NCBI GenBank assembly: GCA_903845045.1
Contig: CAIMWA010000568.1
Span: 1-52,615 of the forward strand
Source of the DNA: an uncultured delta proteobacterium
GTDB taxonomy: Bacteria; Myxococcota_A; Polyangia; Polyangiales; Ga0077539
Direction: 5' to 3'
Length of the DNA stretch: 52,615 nt
The notes under the pieces were generated by a model that did no database searches, had not been told where the DNA came from, and saw only the letters and a list, made by a program, of their open reading frames with translations. A program made the translations under genes and the position numbers. This document shows, one piece after another, positions 26,397-33,562 of the stretch; position 1 is the first letter of the stretch, and each line of letters begins with the position of its first letter.

Positions 26397-27020
26397 TCAG
26401 TTCCTGAGCACGCCGAGGGTCACCTCGGGGAAGAGGCAGTCCGCGTTGCTGAAGTCGCCCTGGCCGCCGTTCTCGGGCATGCGGCAGGCGTTCTGACGCG
26501 CCTCGCGCACGGCATCGATGGTGCGCACCAGCACGCCGTACGGCACGTCGCCGTTCGGGGACACGTTGATCGAGTGGTCGTCGGAGACCTCCGTCGCCCA
26601 CTGCTGCCGGATGCCCTGCATGCACTGCGTGAGGCCGGCGAAGTCGTGCGAGTAGCCGTCGGCGTCGCGGCCGGCGCGGTTCGCCACGGTCACCGAGGCG
26701 GGACCCACGGTGCGGCAGCCCGGCATGAGGAAGCCTCCGCCGGCGCCGACGATGAACCCGTTGGGCATGACCTTGACGGTGATGTTGAGACGCTGCCGGT
26801 CGTTGGGATTCGACCGGCCAGGTCCGCTCGAGGGCGCGGGGACAGGGATCGTCGCGGTGAACACCGTCGCGATGCTCGCGAGGATGAACATCAGCACGTT
26901 CATGATGATGTCGAGGAACGGGATGATGTTCAGCTCGCCGTCGCCTTCGTCCGGCCCATGGTGCTTGGGCTTGGACTTGCGGTTGATGACCGACCGCTGG
27001 GCGGCGGAGAACCGGCTCAT
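26397..27020 (-). CDS. ExbD/TolR family protein with four periplasmic cysteines
   Basis: 207 aa from ATG at 27020, which overlaps the ExbB stop (ATGA). The membrane helix LNIIPFLDIIMNVLMFILAS keeps the essential Asp. The periplasmic part is longer than usual and holds four Cys (MPGCRTVG, LTQCMQG, QNACRMPE, NADCLFPE) that could make two disulphides; no other ExbD in the window has this. Its closing strand is ADCLFPEVTLGVLRN. Middle gene of a three-gene ExbB-ExbD-ExbD unit. Confidence 0.9.
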   Translation of the reverse strand: MSRFSAAQRSVINRKSKPKHHGPDEGDGELNIIPFLDIIMNVLMFILASIATVFTATIPVPAPSSGPGRSNPNDRQRLNITVKVMPNGFIVGAGGGFLMPGCRTVGPASVTVANRAGRDADGYSHDFAGLTQCMQGIRQQWATEVSDDHSINVSPNGDVPYGVLVRTIDAVREARQNACRMPENGGQGDFSNADCLFPEVTLGVLRN

Positions 27021-27715
27021 CCCTGCGCGCGGCCCGTCGTGAGGAGGTTGGTGAGCTTCGACGACGTCAGCTCGATGTCGGCGAGGATCTTCTTCGCCTG
27101 CCCGTTGATGAGCAGGTGCGAGACCATGCACGACACCGCGATGCCGAGGCCGAGCGCGGTGTTGTTCATGGCCTCCGAGATGCCGCGCGCGAGCAGCTGC
27201 TGACGGCGGCCGGGGTCGGCCACGCGGTCGAGGGCGCCGAAGGTGTGGATGAGGCCGAGGATGGTTCCGAGCAGGCCGAAGAGCGTCGCGATGTTGGCGA
27301 GCGACCAGAGCGCGCCGATGCGCTTCTGGACCTGCGGCTCGATGTCCATCACCTGCTCCTCGATGGCGACCACCACGGCGTCCTCGCCGCGGTTCACCTG
27401 CATGAGGCCCGCGCGGAAGACCCGGAGGATCGGCACGTCGTCGGCCTCGCAGAGCTTGATCGCGCGGTCGATGTTGCCCGCCTGCACCAGCTTGCGAACC
27501 TGCGCGAGCAGCTCCTTGCTGTTCACGCGGAACTTCGACATCAGGAAGATGACGCGCTCGGTGATCGTCGCGAGCACGATGATCGAGATGAACAGGTTCA
27601 CGAAGAAGGGCCAGCCCAGCTTCTCGTAGAGGCCCGCCAGACCCACCGCCTCTTGCGGGTGATCGCCGCCCGCCTGCTGAGCCATCAGTAGCAATTGAAC
27701 CAGCGCCGACTGCAT
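27017..27715 (-). CDS. MotA/TolQ/ExbB family proton channel protein
   Basis: 232 aa with three membrane helices: ~37-60 (FFVNLFISIIVLATITERVI), ~135-160 (LANIATLFGLLGTILGLIHTF region) and ~177-200 (AMNNTALGLGIAVSCMVSHL). The Thr residues facing the ExbD Asp are present in helices 2 and 3. The cytoplasmic loop includes AGNIDRAIKLCEADDVPILR, a TPR-like segment common in ExbB. It opens the minus-strand half of a divergent pair of motor operons, ~205 bases from a candidate promoter. Confidence 0.93.
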   Translation of the reverse strand: MQSALVQLLLMAQQAGGDHPQEAVGLAGLYEKLGWPFFVNLFISIIVLATITERVIFLMSKFRVNSKELLAQVRKLVQAGNIDRAIKLCEADDVPILRVFRAGLMQVNRGEDAVVVAIEEQVMDIEPQVQKRIGALWSLANIATLFGLLGTILGLIHTFGALDRVADPGRRQQLLARGISEAMNNTALGLGIAVSCMVSHLLINGQAKKILADIELTSSKLTNLLTTGRAQG

Positions 27716-27921
27716 CGTCCTCTACGCTCCTTCTCCGGAATCCTGCCGCGTCCTGACTGCGGGCCGCGGTACGCTACCCCAACGAACCGGACGAAGGGAA
27801 GCGCGCAACGACGCGCCGATCCGTTCTGCCGACCCGCTCCCCGTCACCGGCACGCCGTGGTGTCGCATCGCCGCTTCCGCTGCCGAGGATGTGCCGCACG
27901 CACCGGCGCCGCAACGGGCGG

Positions 27922-27951
27922 ACCGTAGCCTCGGCCCGCGGGGCCTGTCAA
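27922..27951 (-). promoter_or_regulatory. Candidate sigma-70 promoter for the minus-strand ExbB operon
   Basis: Minus strand: perfect TTGACA (27946-27951), 18-base spacer, TACGGT (27922-27927), which keeps the key T, A and final T of a -10. It predicts a leader of about 200 bases before the ExbB start at 27715. Confidence 0.5.
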
Positions 27952-28048
27952 CGAACGCAAGGCCACCAGAACGCGGGAACCTTCGGCGTGGATGCGGTGT
28001 CGAAGCAGCATGCCCGCGGCATCGACGACCCCGCCGCCCCGCCCGACG

Positions 28049-28065
28049 GCCTCGAAGGCCGAGGC
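28049..28065. promoter_or_regulatory. Inverted repeat GCCTCG-aaggc-CGAGGC abutting a -35 element
   Basis: Perfect 6-bp arms with a 5-base spacer end one base upstream of the plus-strand TTGACA. The position suits a regulator binding at or just above the -35. No cognate regulator gene lies next to it. Confidence 0.4.
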
Positions 28066-28066
28066 G

Positions 28067-28094
28067 TTGACACCGGTGACCCCCCCGGTATCAT
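28067..28094 (+). promoter_or_regulatory. Strong candidate sigma-70 promoter for the plus-strand ExbB operon
   Basis: Perfect -35 TTGACA (28067-28072), 16-base spacer and TATCAT (28089-28094, five of six to consensus). Such a match is rare in sequence this GC-rich. It predicts transcription from about 28101 and a leader of ~170 bases before the ExbB start at 28275. Confidence 0.65.
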
Positions 28095-28274
28095 CGCCCC
28101 CCTTCGCGGCTCCGCGTGCTCGACGTGGTGCCGTGGAATCCTGTGGCGCGCGAAGCCTGCGTTCGTGTAGACACGGGCCGGCCGACCGTTCCGCGGTCGT
28201 ACGGGTCACCCCACCGCCGTCGTTTCGCGACTTCGCGTCAACGGCATTTCCCACGCTCTGAGGAGGAATCTGAG

Positions 28275-28952
28275 ATGTTGCAAAGTCTGGGTCAGCACTT
28301 CAAGGAAGGCGGCTGGGGCATGTGGCCGATCGTCTTCTGGATGGTGTTCGTCGTCGCGATCACCGTCGAGCGGTCGATGTACCTGTTCAAGTCGTCCATC
28401 AACAAGGATGCGTTCCTCTCGAACATCCAGAAGTGCATCCTGGCGGGCGACGTCGGCCGTGCGATCAAGCTGTGTTCGAGCGCGCAGGCGCCGCTGGCCC
28501 GCATCGTCAAGGCCGGCCTCATGAAGGTGAACCGCCCCGACGCCGAGGTTCAGGCCGCGATGGACGAGTCGGCGCTCCGCGAGCTGCCGAAGATCGAGCA
28601 CCGCACCGCGTACCTCTCGCTCCTCTCGAACCTCGCCATGCTCTCCGGCCTTCTCGGCACCATCACCGGCCTCATCGCGGCGTTCGGCGCCGTCGGTGGT
28701 CACGGTGAGGGCGGCCCGACGATCGACCCGGCCCGCAAGGCCGAGCTCCTCGCCGGCGGCATCTCGGAAGCCATGAACTGCACCGCGTTCGGCCTCATCG
28801 TCGCGATTCTCGGCCTCATCGGCTTCGCGCTCCTGAACGGCAAGACGCAGCAGATCGTGGACGACATCAACGAGGCGACGGTGCAGGTGCTCAACCTCGT
28901 GGTGAACAACCGCTCGAAGATCAACGTCGGCGGCGCGAGCCAGGCCGCCTGA
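28275..28952 (+). CDS. MotA/TolQ/ExbB family proton channel protein
   Basis: 225 aa. A perfect AGGAGG ribosome site (28261-28266) lies 8 bases before the ATG and decides the start over longer in-frame openings. Three membrane helices: ~15-37 (MWPIVFWMVFVVAITVERSM), ~118-145 (LLSNLAMLSGLLGTITGLIA) and ~175-200 (AMNCTAFGLIVAILGLIGFA). Channel Thr residues are kept. The loop has AGDVGRAIKLCSSAQAPLAR, close in pattern to the other ExbB of the window, so the two operons may have arisen by duplication. First gene of ExbB-ExbD-ExbD plus a membrane-anchored protein. Confidence 0.94.
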   Translation: MLQSLGQHFKEGGWGMWPIVFWMVFVVAITVERSMYLFKSSINKDAFLSNIQKCILAGDVGRAIKLCSSAQAPLARIVKAGLMKVNRPDAEVQAAMDESALRELPKIEHRTAYLSLLSNLAMLSGLLGTITGLIAAFGAVGGHGEGGPTIDPARKAELLAGGISEAMNCTAFGLIVAILGLIGFALLNGKTQQIVDDINEATVQVLNLVVNNRSKINVGGASQAA

Positions 28953-28982
28953 TCCCACCGGTCTCCCGGAAGGAGCTTCGCG

Positions 28983-29456
28983 ATGGGTGGCGTTTCAGTC
29001 GACTCCGGCGGCAAGGGCGGCAAGAAGTCCGTCGACGCCCAGATCAACATGGTCCCGATGATCGACCTTCTGGTGTCGTGCATCGCGTTCTTGTTGATGA
29101 CCGCGGTGTGGGTTCAGACCGGAGCGGTGCAGGCCAGCCAGCCGCGCGGCGCTCCGGCCCCGGACACCCCGCCGAACCCCGAGCAGCAGGACCAGCTCAA
29201 GATCCAGATCTCGCCGACGGGCCTGCAGGTGGGCGTCAACGCCGCCGACATGCGCCAGATCGGCCATACGGACCAGCGCTTCACCGAGCTCAAGACGGTG
29301 CTCGAGGCGCGGCGCCAGGCGAACCAGCAGAACCGTGAGGTCTGGCTGCAGCCCGACGGCGCGGTCGACTACTCGGAAATCATCGCGGTGATGGACACCG
29401 TGTACGAGGTCTTCGGCAGCGCCGCTCGCGGCGAGGTCACGATCCGCTTCCTGTAG
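28983..29456 (+). CDS. ExbD/TolR family biopolymer transport protein
   Basis: 157 aa. ATG follows a GGAG ribosome site. The helix at ~22-45 (NMVPMIDLLVSCIAFLLMTA) has the proton-relay Asp. The periplasmic domain carries a Pro-rich linker (APAPDTPPNPEQQ) and ends in FGSAARGEVTIRFL. A Cys lies in the membrane helix. It starts 30 bases after ExbB. It probably pairs with the next ExbD as a heterodimer plugging the ExbB pentamer, as in AglRQS-type motors; this is inferred from gene number. Confidence 0.92.
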   Translation: MGGVSVDSGGKGGKKSVDAQINMVPMIDLLVSCIAFLLMTAVWVQTGAVQASQPRGAPAPDTPPNPEQQDQLKIQISPTGLQVGVNAADMRQIGHTDQRFTELKTVLEARRQANQQNREVWLQPDGAVDYSEIIAVMDTVYEVFGSAARGEVTIRFL

Positions 29457-29472
29457 AAGGACATTCAAGCCG

Positions 29473-30015
29473 ATGCCCGTAGCAAAGCCAGGCAAGCGTC
29501 TCATGCACGACATCCCGCTTCGATTCGTGTCGAAGCGGGTGGCGGGCGGCGGACACAAGTCCGTCAACGCCGACCTCAACCTCACCTCGATGATCGACTA
29601 CCTCGTCATCACGGTGGTGTTCCTCCTCTCGCAGTTCGGCACGCAGCAGCAGGTGCAGTCGAGCGCGGGCCTCGAGATCCCGGAGACGCACAACGCCGAC
29701 GCGCTGCAGAGCGCGCCCATCGTCTCCATCTCCGACCAGGCGATCCTCATGGACGGCCAGCGGATCACGACGCCGCGCGAGATCGCGGGGTCCAACGACC
29801 GCATCGACCGCCTCTTCGAGCGGCTCGAGCAGGCGAAGCGCGAGTATCCGCTGCTGCACCCGGACCGCCCGTTCGAGGGCGACATCGTGTTCCAGATCGA
29901 CCGGCACGTGCACTGGGACATCGTGAAGAACATCGCGCGCACCTGCGCCGCCGCCGGCTACGTCCGCCTGAACTTCGCGGTGACCAAGGGCAACGCGAAC
30001 ACGACGCCGCACTAG
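29473..30015 (+). CDS. ExbD/TolR family biopolymer transport protein
   Basis: 180 aa. The basic N-terminus (PGKRLMHDIPLRFVSKRVAG) precedes the helix LNLTSMIDYLVITVVFLLSQ with the essential Asp. The periplasmic domain ends in AAGYVRLNFAVTKG, the usual closing strand. 16 bases after the preceding ExbD. With 28275 and 28983 it forms one ExbB plus two ExbDs, the stoichiometry of genes seen in Myxococcus aglRQS. Confidence 0.93.
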   Translation: MPVAKPGKRLMHDIPLRFVSKRVAGGGHKSVNADLNLTSMIDYLVITVVFLLSQFGTQQQVQSSAGLEIPETHNADALQSAPIVSISDQAILMDGQRITTPREIAGSNDRIDRLFERLEQAKREYPLLHPDRPFEGDIVFQIDRHVHWDIVKNIARTCAAAGYVRLNFAVTKGNANTTPH

Positions 30016-30030
30016 GCGCCGACCTCGCCC

Positions 30031-30999
30031 ATGACCCCTCCCCGCGATCCTCCGTCCGAGCCCGCGGGTCCCCACCGCGGGATGATCCCCCGCGACGAAC
30101 TCCCCTTCCTCCCCCGAGTCCGCTGGCGCTTCTGGGCGCCGATCCTCTTCCTCCTCGTGGCCTTTCCGGCCTTCTGGAGCGCCAAGCGGAGCCGCGAGGC
30201 CCGTCGGCTGCGCGCGCGGCTGCTCACCGAGCACGCGGCGCTCACCGCGTCGCTGGCGCCGGAATATCGAGGCGTTCGCTCGTACATCGAGCGCGCGACG
30301 GCGGGCTCCGTGGGGGCGTGGGAGGGACCGCTGCGGGACCCTTTGCTCACCTTCGACGCCCTCTCCGCGGAGCCCGTGCTCTACGGTCGCGTGCGGACGG
30401 CGGAGGTCCACTCCACGGCCGACGTGTCGGCGTCGCTGCGCCACCGCTTCCCCGATCAGCTCGGCGCGTGCCTCGGCGTCGAGTCCGTGTTCGCACGGGA
30501 GCTCCTCGACAAGGGCGCGTTCCTGCTGCCCGATTTCGTCGACGCCGTGCGCGCCGCACCGAGCGCCGAGCGCCTCACCGCGCTGCGCGAGGACCTGCTC
30601 TTCCGCCTCCGCCGCGACACCGAGTTCGTGGTCGGCGCGCTGCGACGTCGCTACCTCGTGCTGGCCGTGGACGAGGCCCGCGCCTCCGTCGACGGGCCGA
30701 CGCGGGTCTACGTCTTCGACCTTCACGCGCAACGGGCTCTGCTGCGGTCCCGCGACGAGGGCGACGGGGTGCGCGTGATCCCGTTCTCCATCGCCGGCGT
30801 GACCGCGCACCGCCCCGGCGTGGTGCCGCTGACGGGCGCGTCGGTGAGCGGCCACGACTGCTCCGTGGCCAACGGCGTTCGCCGCTCCCTCGGCATCGAG
30901 CCCATGGGCATGCCGCACGCCCAGGAGCCCGCCCCGCCGCCCCCAGACGCCTCGGTGCCCAGCGCGCGTGACGCCGCGGCCACCGACGGCGGTCCTTGA
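30031..30999 (+). CDS. Hypothetical membrane-anchored protein
   Basis: 322 aa. A Pro-rich cytoplasmic N-terminus, one membrane helix at ~34-50 (FWAPILFLLVAFPAFW), a basic stop signal, then a large extracytoplasmic domain. The domain contains EYRGVRSYIERATAGS, LLTFDALSAEPVLYGRVR, and a beta-rich part with RYLVLAVDEARASVDGPTRV. It ends in a Pro-rich tail (PAPPPPDASVPSARD). I recognise no family. It starts 15 bases after an ExbD gene, so it is probably part of that operon and could be the partner of the motor in the periplasm. Confidence 0.78.
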   Translation: MTPPRDPPSEPAGPHRGMIPRDELPFLPRVRWRFWAPILFLLVAFPAFWSAKRSREARRLRARLLTEHAALTASLAPEYRGVRSYIERATAGSVGAWEGPLRDPLLTFDALSAEPVLYGRVRTAEVHSTADVSASLRHRFPDQLGACLGVESVFARELLDKGAFLLPDFVDAVRAAPSAERLTALREDLLFRLRRDTEFVVGALRRRYLVLAVDEARASVDGPTRVYVFDLHAQRALLRSRDEGDGVRVIPFSIAGVTAHRPGVVPLTGASVSGHDCSVANGVRRSLGIEPMGMPHAQEPAPPPPDASVPSARDAAATDGGP

Positions 31000-31030
31000 C
31001 GCCTCCCGCGACCCTCGACAGGCTGCGCGC

Positions 31031-31507
31031 GTGGCGCCCCCGGCCGACGTCGACGCACTTATCGCGCAGCTTCGTGCTCACGTGGCGCGCAGCAACCTCA
31101 AGAGCTCGGGCCGCCGCGAGCTGATCCTCGAGACCCTCGCCCGCGCCGGCCGCCACGTCACGGCGGAGGAGCTCCTGCGCGAGGTGCGGGCGCGGGACCC
31201 CCGCATCGGCGCCGCCACGGTGTACCGAACGCTGCGCGTGCTCCAGGACGGCGGCCTCGTGGCCGAGCGGCATTTCGAGGGCGGCGGCTCGCGCTTCGAG
31301 CTCCGTGGTGACGAGCACCACGACCACCTGATCTGCACGTCGTGCGGGCTCATCGTGGAGTTCGAGGACGACGTCATCGAGCGCGAGCAACAGCGCGTCG
31401 CGGCGGCGCACGGCTTCGACATCGAGATGCACCGTCACGAGCTCTACGGGCGCTGCCCCTCGTGCCGGGCCCGCAACGCCGTCGGCACCGTGCCCCGCCG
31501 GATGTGA
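31031..31507 (+). CDS. Fur family transcriptional regulator
   Basis: 158 aa from GTG at 31031; a GTG at 30968 inside the previous gene would add 21 residues but has no ribosome site. Winged helix ~18-95 with recognition helix GAATVYRTLRVLQDGGLV. The metal-sensing region has HHDHLICTSCGLIVEFED and a second pair in YGRCPSCRARN, giving the Cys4 structural zinc site, plus HRHELYG. It could be Fur, Zur or PerR; residues alone do not decide. It follows the membrane-anchored protein gene by 31 bases and ends 9 bases from the convergent M50 protease gene. Confidence 0.93.
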   Translation: MAPPADVDALIAQLRAHVARSNLKSSGRRELILETLARAGRHVTAEELLREVRARDPRIGAATVYRTLRVLQDGGLVAERHFEGGGSRFELRGDEHHDHLICTSCGLIVEFEDDVIEREQQRVAAAHGFDIEMHRHELYGRCPSCRARNAVGTVPRRM

Positions 31508-31516
31508 TCTCGGCGG

Positions 31517-32470
31517 TCAGTTCAGCCGCAGCGGCAGCGGCATGAACAGCAGCACGAAGAGCGCCAGGCTCAGCGCCGCCACGGCCTTGCGCCCCGGCGT
31601 CAGGGCATCGTCGCCTGCCGGCGGGTGGCGATCGCCGGAGAGCCGCAGCACGATGCGCGTGATCAGGGCCCAGGGCCCCCAGATGAACGCCGGCTGCAGC
31701 CGGTCCGCGGTCAAACCTCCAGCGGGAGCGGTGACCGCGAGGGCGGCGACGAGCAACGCCGTGTACGCGAGCAGGGCTCCGATGAACCACCGCGACCAGC
31801 GGTCCGCCCGAGGACCCGCGAGGGCGTAGACGACGTGACCGCCGTCGAGCTGGCCCACCGGCAAGAGGTTCAACATGGTCATGAACAGCCCGGTCCAGCC
31901 CGCGAAGGCCATGGGGTGGAGCTGCACGTCGAAGCCCGGCGCGATGGGACCGCACACGAGGCGCTTGAGGGCGAGATAGAGCAGCGAGTCGCCCTCGAGG
32001 AGCCCGCCCGGAAGAAGCGGCTCGACGGGCGAGAGCGCCAGCCCTGCCGCGGTGATCGGGATCGCCAGCACAAGCCCCGCGAGCGGACCCGCCGCCCCGA
32101 TGTCGACCAGCGCGTTGCGGCTTCCGATGGGGCGCATGGAGATCACCGCGCCCATGGTCCCGAGCAGGTTCGGAAACGGGACGAACATTGGCAGGCTCGC
32201 CGGGACGTGGTGCCGCCGCGCGAAGACGAAGTGCCCCGCCTCGTGGGTCACTAGGATCGCCAGCAGGGGCACGGCGAAGCGCCACCCCTGCCCCAACGCC
32301 CACGCGAAGGCGCGAAGCCCCGCGACGGTGCCGTGAAGCGCTCGAACACGCTCCGCGACGTCCTGGGGGGGATGCGGGAGCGACTGCGAGGCGCCGGCGT
32401 AGAAGACGCTCAGCACCGTCGCGGCGAAGAGCAGCGCGGGCAGCGCCTTGCGGGGGCGGTGGTCGCTCAT
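31517..32470 (-). CDS. M50 family (site-2-protease-like) membrane metallopeptidase
   Basis: 317 aa. Zinc motif HEAGH at 76-80 inside a helix (LLAILVTHEAGHFVFARRHH) and the second motif NLLPVGQLDGG with ligand Asp209. About seven hydrophobic segments. No PDZ or CBS domain, so it is the minimal plant-like/archaeal-like S2P type. It would cut a membrane-embedded substrate; which one is unknown. Its ATG overlaps the stop of the FliH-like gene (ATGA). Confidence 0.92.
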   Translation of the reverse strand: MSDHRPRKALPALLFAATVLSVFYAGASQSLPHPPQDVAERVRALHGTVAGLRAFAWALGQGWRFAVPLLAILVTHEAGHFVFARRHHVPASLPMFVPFPNLLGTMGAVISMRPIGSRNALVDIGAAGPLAGLVLAIPITAAGLALSPVEPLLPGGLLEGDSLLYLALKRLVCGPIAPGFDVQLHPMAFAGWTGLFMTMLNLLPVGQLDGGHVVYALAGPRADRWSRWFIGALLAYTALLVAALAVTAPAGGLTADRLQPAFIWGPWALITRIVLRLSGDRHPPAGDDALTPGRKAVAALSLALFVLLFMPLPLRLN

Positions 32471-32940
32471 CGCGTGGACCCCGAGGCCACCCGCGCCCGG
32501 ACCAGGGCCAGCGCCGCGCGCCAGGACGCCGTCACGCGCCCATCGAGGGTCTCCAGGCACACATCGCCGCGGCGCATCGCGGCATCCGCGCGAAGCTCTA
32601 CGCCGGGTTCCGGCGCCCCGGGATCGGCACCGAGGAGCTCGCACGCCGAAGCCACGTCGTCGGGATGCAGCCGCAGCACGGACACGCGCCGCGCACCGGC
32701 CTCCGCGAGGGCCCGCGCCACCGTCGACGCCAGCACGCCCGCGTCGACGGTCGCGGCGTGCCCGAGCACCGCGTCGGCGACGTCGACGGCCATCATCGCG
32801 AGGTCGTGCTCCGCTGCGGCGAGAGCGCCGGCGCAGCGTTGCGATGCAGCGACCTCCCACGCGAGCACGGAAGCGTGGAGCTCCTCGTGCGGGGACTCCT
32901 CCCGCGGCAGCACGGTGAACCCCCGCGCGCCGCCGGTCAT
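32467..32940 (-). CDS. FliH / SctL-like stator protein (orphan)
   Basis: 157 aa. The C-terminal half matches the FliH/SctL fold: ARRVSVLRLHPDDVASACEL (83-102), then VELRADAAMRRGDVCLETLD (114-133) and GRVTASWRAALALVRARVA. These are the usual RVHPDD, D-x-x-L-x-x-G-x-C-x-V-E-T and G-x-I-D-A patterns, with Arg-Val for Ile-Asp. FliH/SctL proteins hold the FliI/SctN ATPase of flagella and type III secretion, but no such ATPase or ring gene is in the window. The ATG overlaps the stop of the upstream gene and its stop overlaps the M50 protease start. Confidence 0.6.
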   Translation of the reverse strand: MTGGARGFTVLPREESPHEELHASVLAWEVAASQRCAGALAAAEHDLAMMAVDVADAVLGHAATVDAGVLASTVARALAEAGARRVSVLRLHPDDVASACELLGADPGAPEPGVELRADAAMRRGDVCLETLDGRVTASWRAALALVRARVASGSTR

Positions 32941-33488
32941 GCCTCCACCAACCTCTCGGCGAAGGCGACGGCGTCGGAGCCGCCGGGTTGCATCCGCACG
33001 AAGCGGGCGACCCTCGTCCCCACGGCATCGCCGCCGCGACCCGCGAGCGCCGCGAGCACCGAGGACCACTCGTCGACGGTCAACGCCCGACGCAACAGCC
33101 GGAACGCGGATGCCGCCACCCTCTCCGCGACCCGACGCGCGTCGTCGTCGAGGGGCACCGCGCCCGTGGCGAAGCCGCTGCGCAGCGGCGCATCGACTGA
33201 CTCCAGCAGCGTGGAGCGCGAGGCCGCCGGCAGCGACGCCACCCACCGGCGCAGCAGCGACGGCCCCAACGCCGACCGCGGGGCCGCGAACTCTGCGCGA
33301 CCCAGATGCAGCGCGGCGGCGGCGAGGGAGCGCGCACGTTCGAGGGAGGTCGCACCGTGGCGCAACGCCGCGAGCCCCTCGCCCACCCTCGCTGCACGCA
33401 GCGGCCCGAGCGCCGCTACGACGTCGGACGCAGCCGCCCCAGCCATGGCCACGGTGAGCGCCGCCGCATCGCTGAGCCGGTCGGACAT
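32937..33488 (-). CDS. Hypothetical alpha-helical protein, 183 aa
   Basis: ATG at 33488 (a GTG at 33506 is possible). No recognised domain. Ala/Arg/Leu-rich and probably all-helical: MSDRLSDAAALTVAMAGAAA, ALGPSLLRRWVASLPAASR and VAASAFRLLRRALTVDEWSS. No signal peptide. It overlaps the FliH/SctL-like gene by ATGA, a place held by fliG or sctK in flagellar and type III operons; I cannot show homology to either. Together the three genes form a unit with the M50 protease. Confidence 0.7.
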   Translation of the reverse strand: MSDRLSDAAALTVAMAGAAASDVVAALGPLRAARVGEGLAALRHGATSLERARSLAAAALHLGRAEFAAPRSALGPSLLRRWVASLPAASRSTLLESVDAPLRSGFATGAVPLDDDARRVAERVAASAFRLLRRALTVDEWSSVLAALAGRGGDAVGTRVARFVRMQPGGSDAVAFAERLVEA

Positions 33489-33562
33489 CGGCGCCGAGCC
33501 TGCCACGGCGGAGACGCGCTGAAAACTCGCGTCTTTTGCTGGGGCGGAGGTATCCGACGGAC

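Larger units (their letters stand above)
27716..28274. other. 559-bp divergent intergenic region between two motor operons
   Basis: I see no convincing gene here; open frames of up to 136 codons on either strand lack recognisable sequence or ribosome sites. It holds a promoter facing each way, 5' leaders of about 170-200 bases on both sides, an inverted repeat at 28049-28065 touching the plus-strand -35, and a second inverted repeat ATGCC-cgc-GGCAT at 28010-28022. It is the longest non-coding stretch in the window. Confidence 0.75.

Noticed and set aside
27844..28254. A 136-codon minus-strand frame and a 93-codon plus-strand frame in the divergent intergenic region
   Set aside because: No ribosome site, no recognisable sequence, and the frames cover both promoters and inverted repeats that explain the region better.
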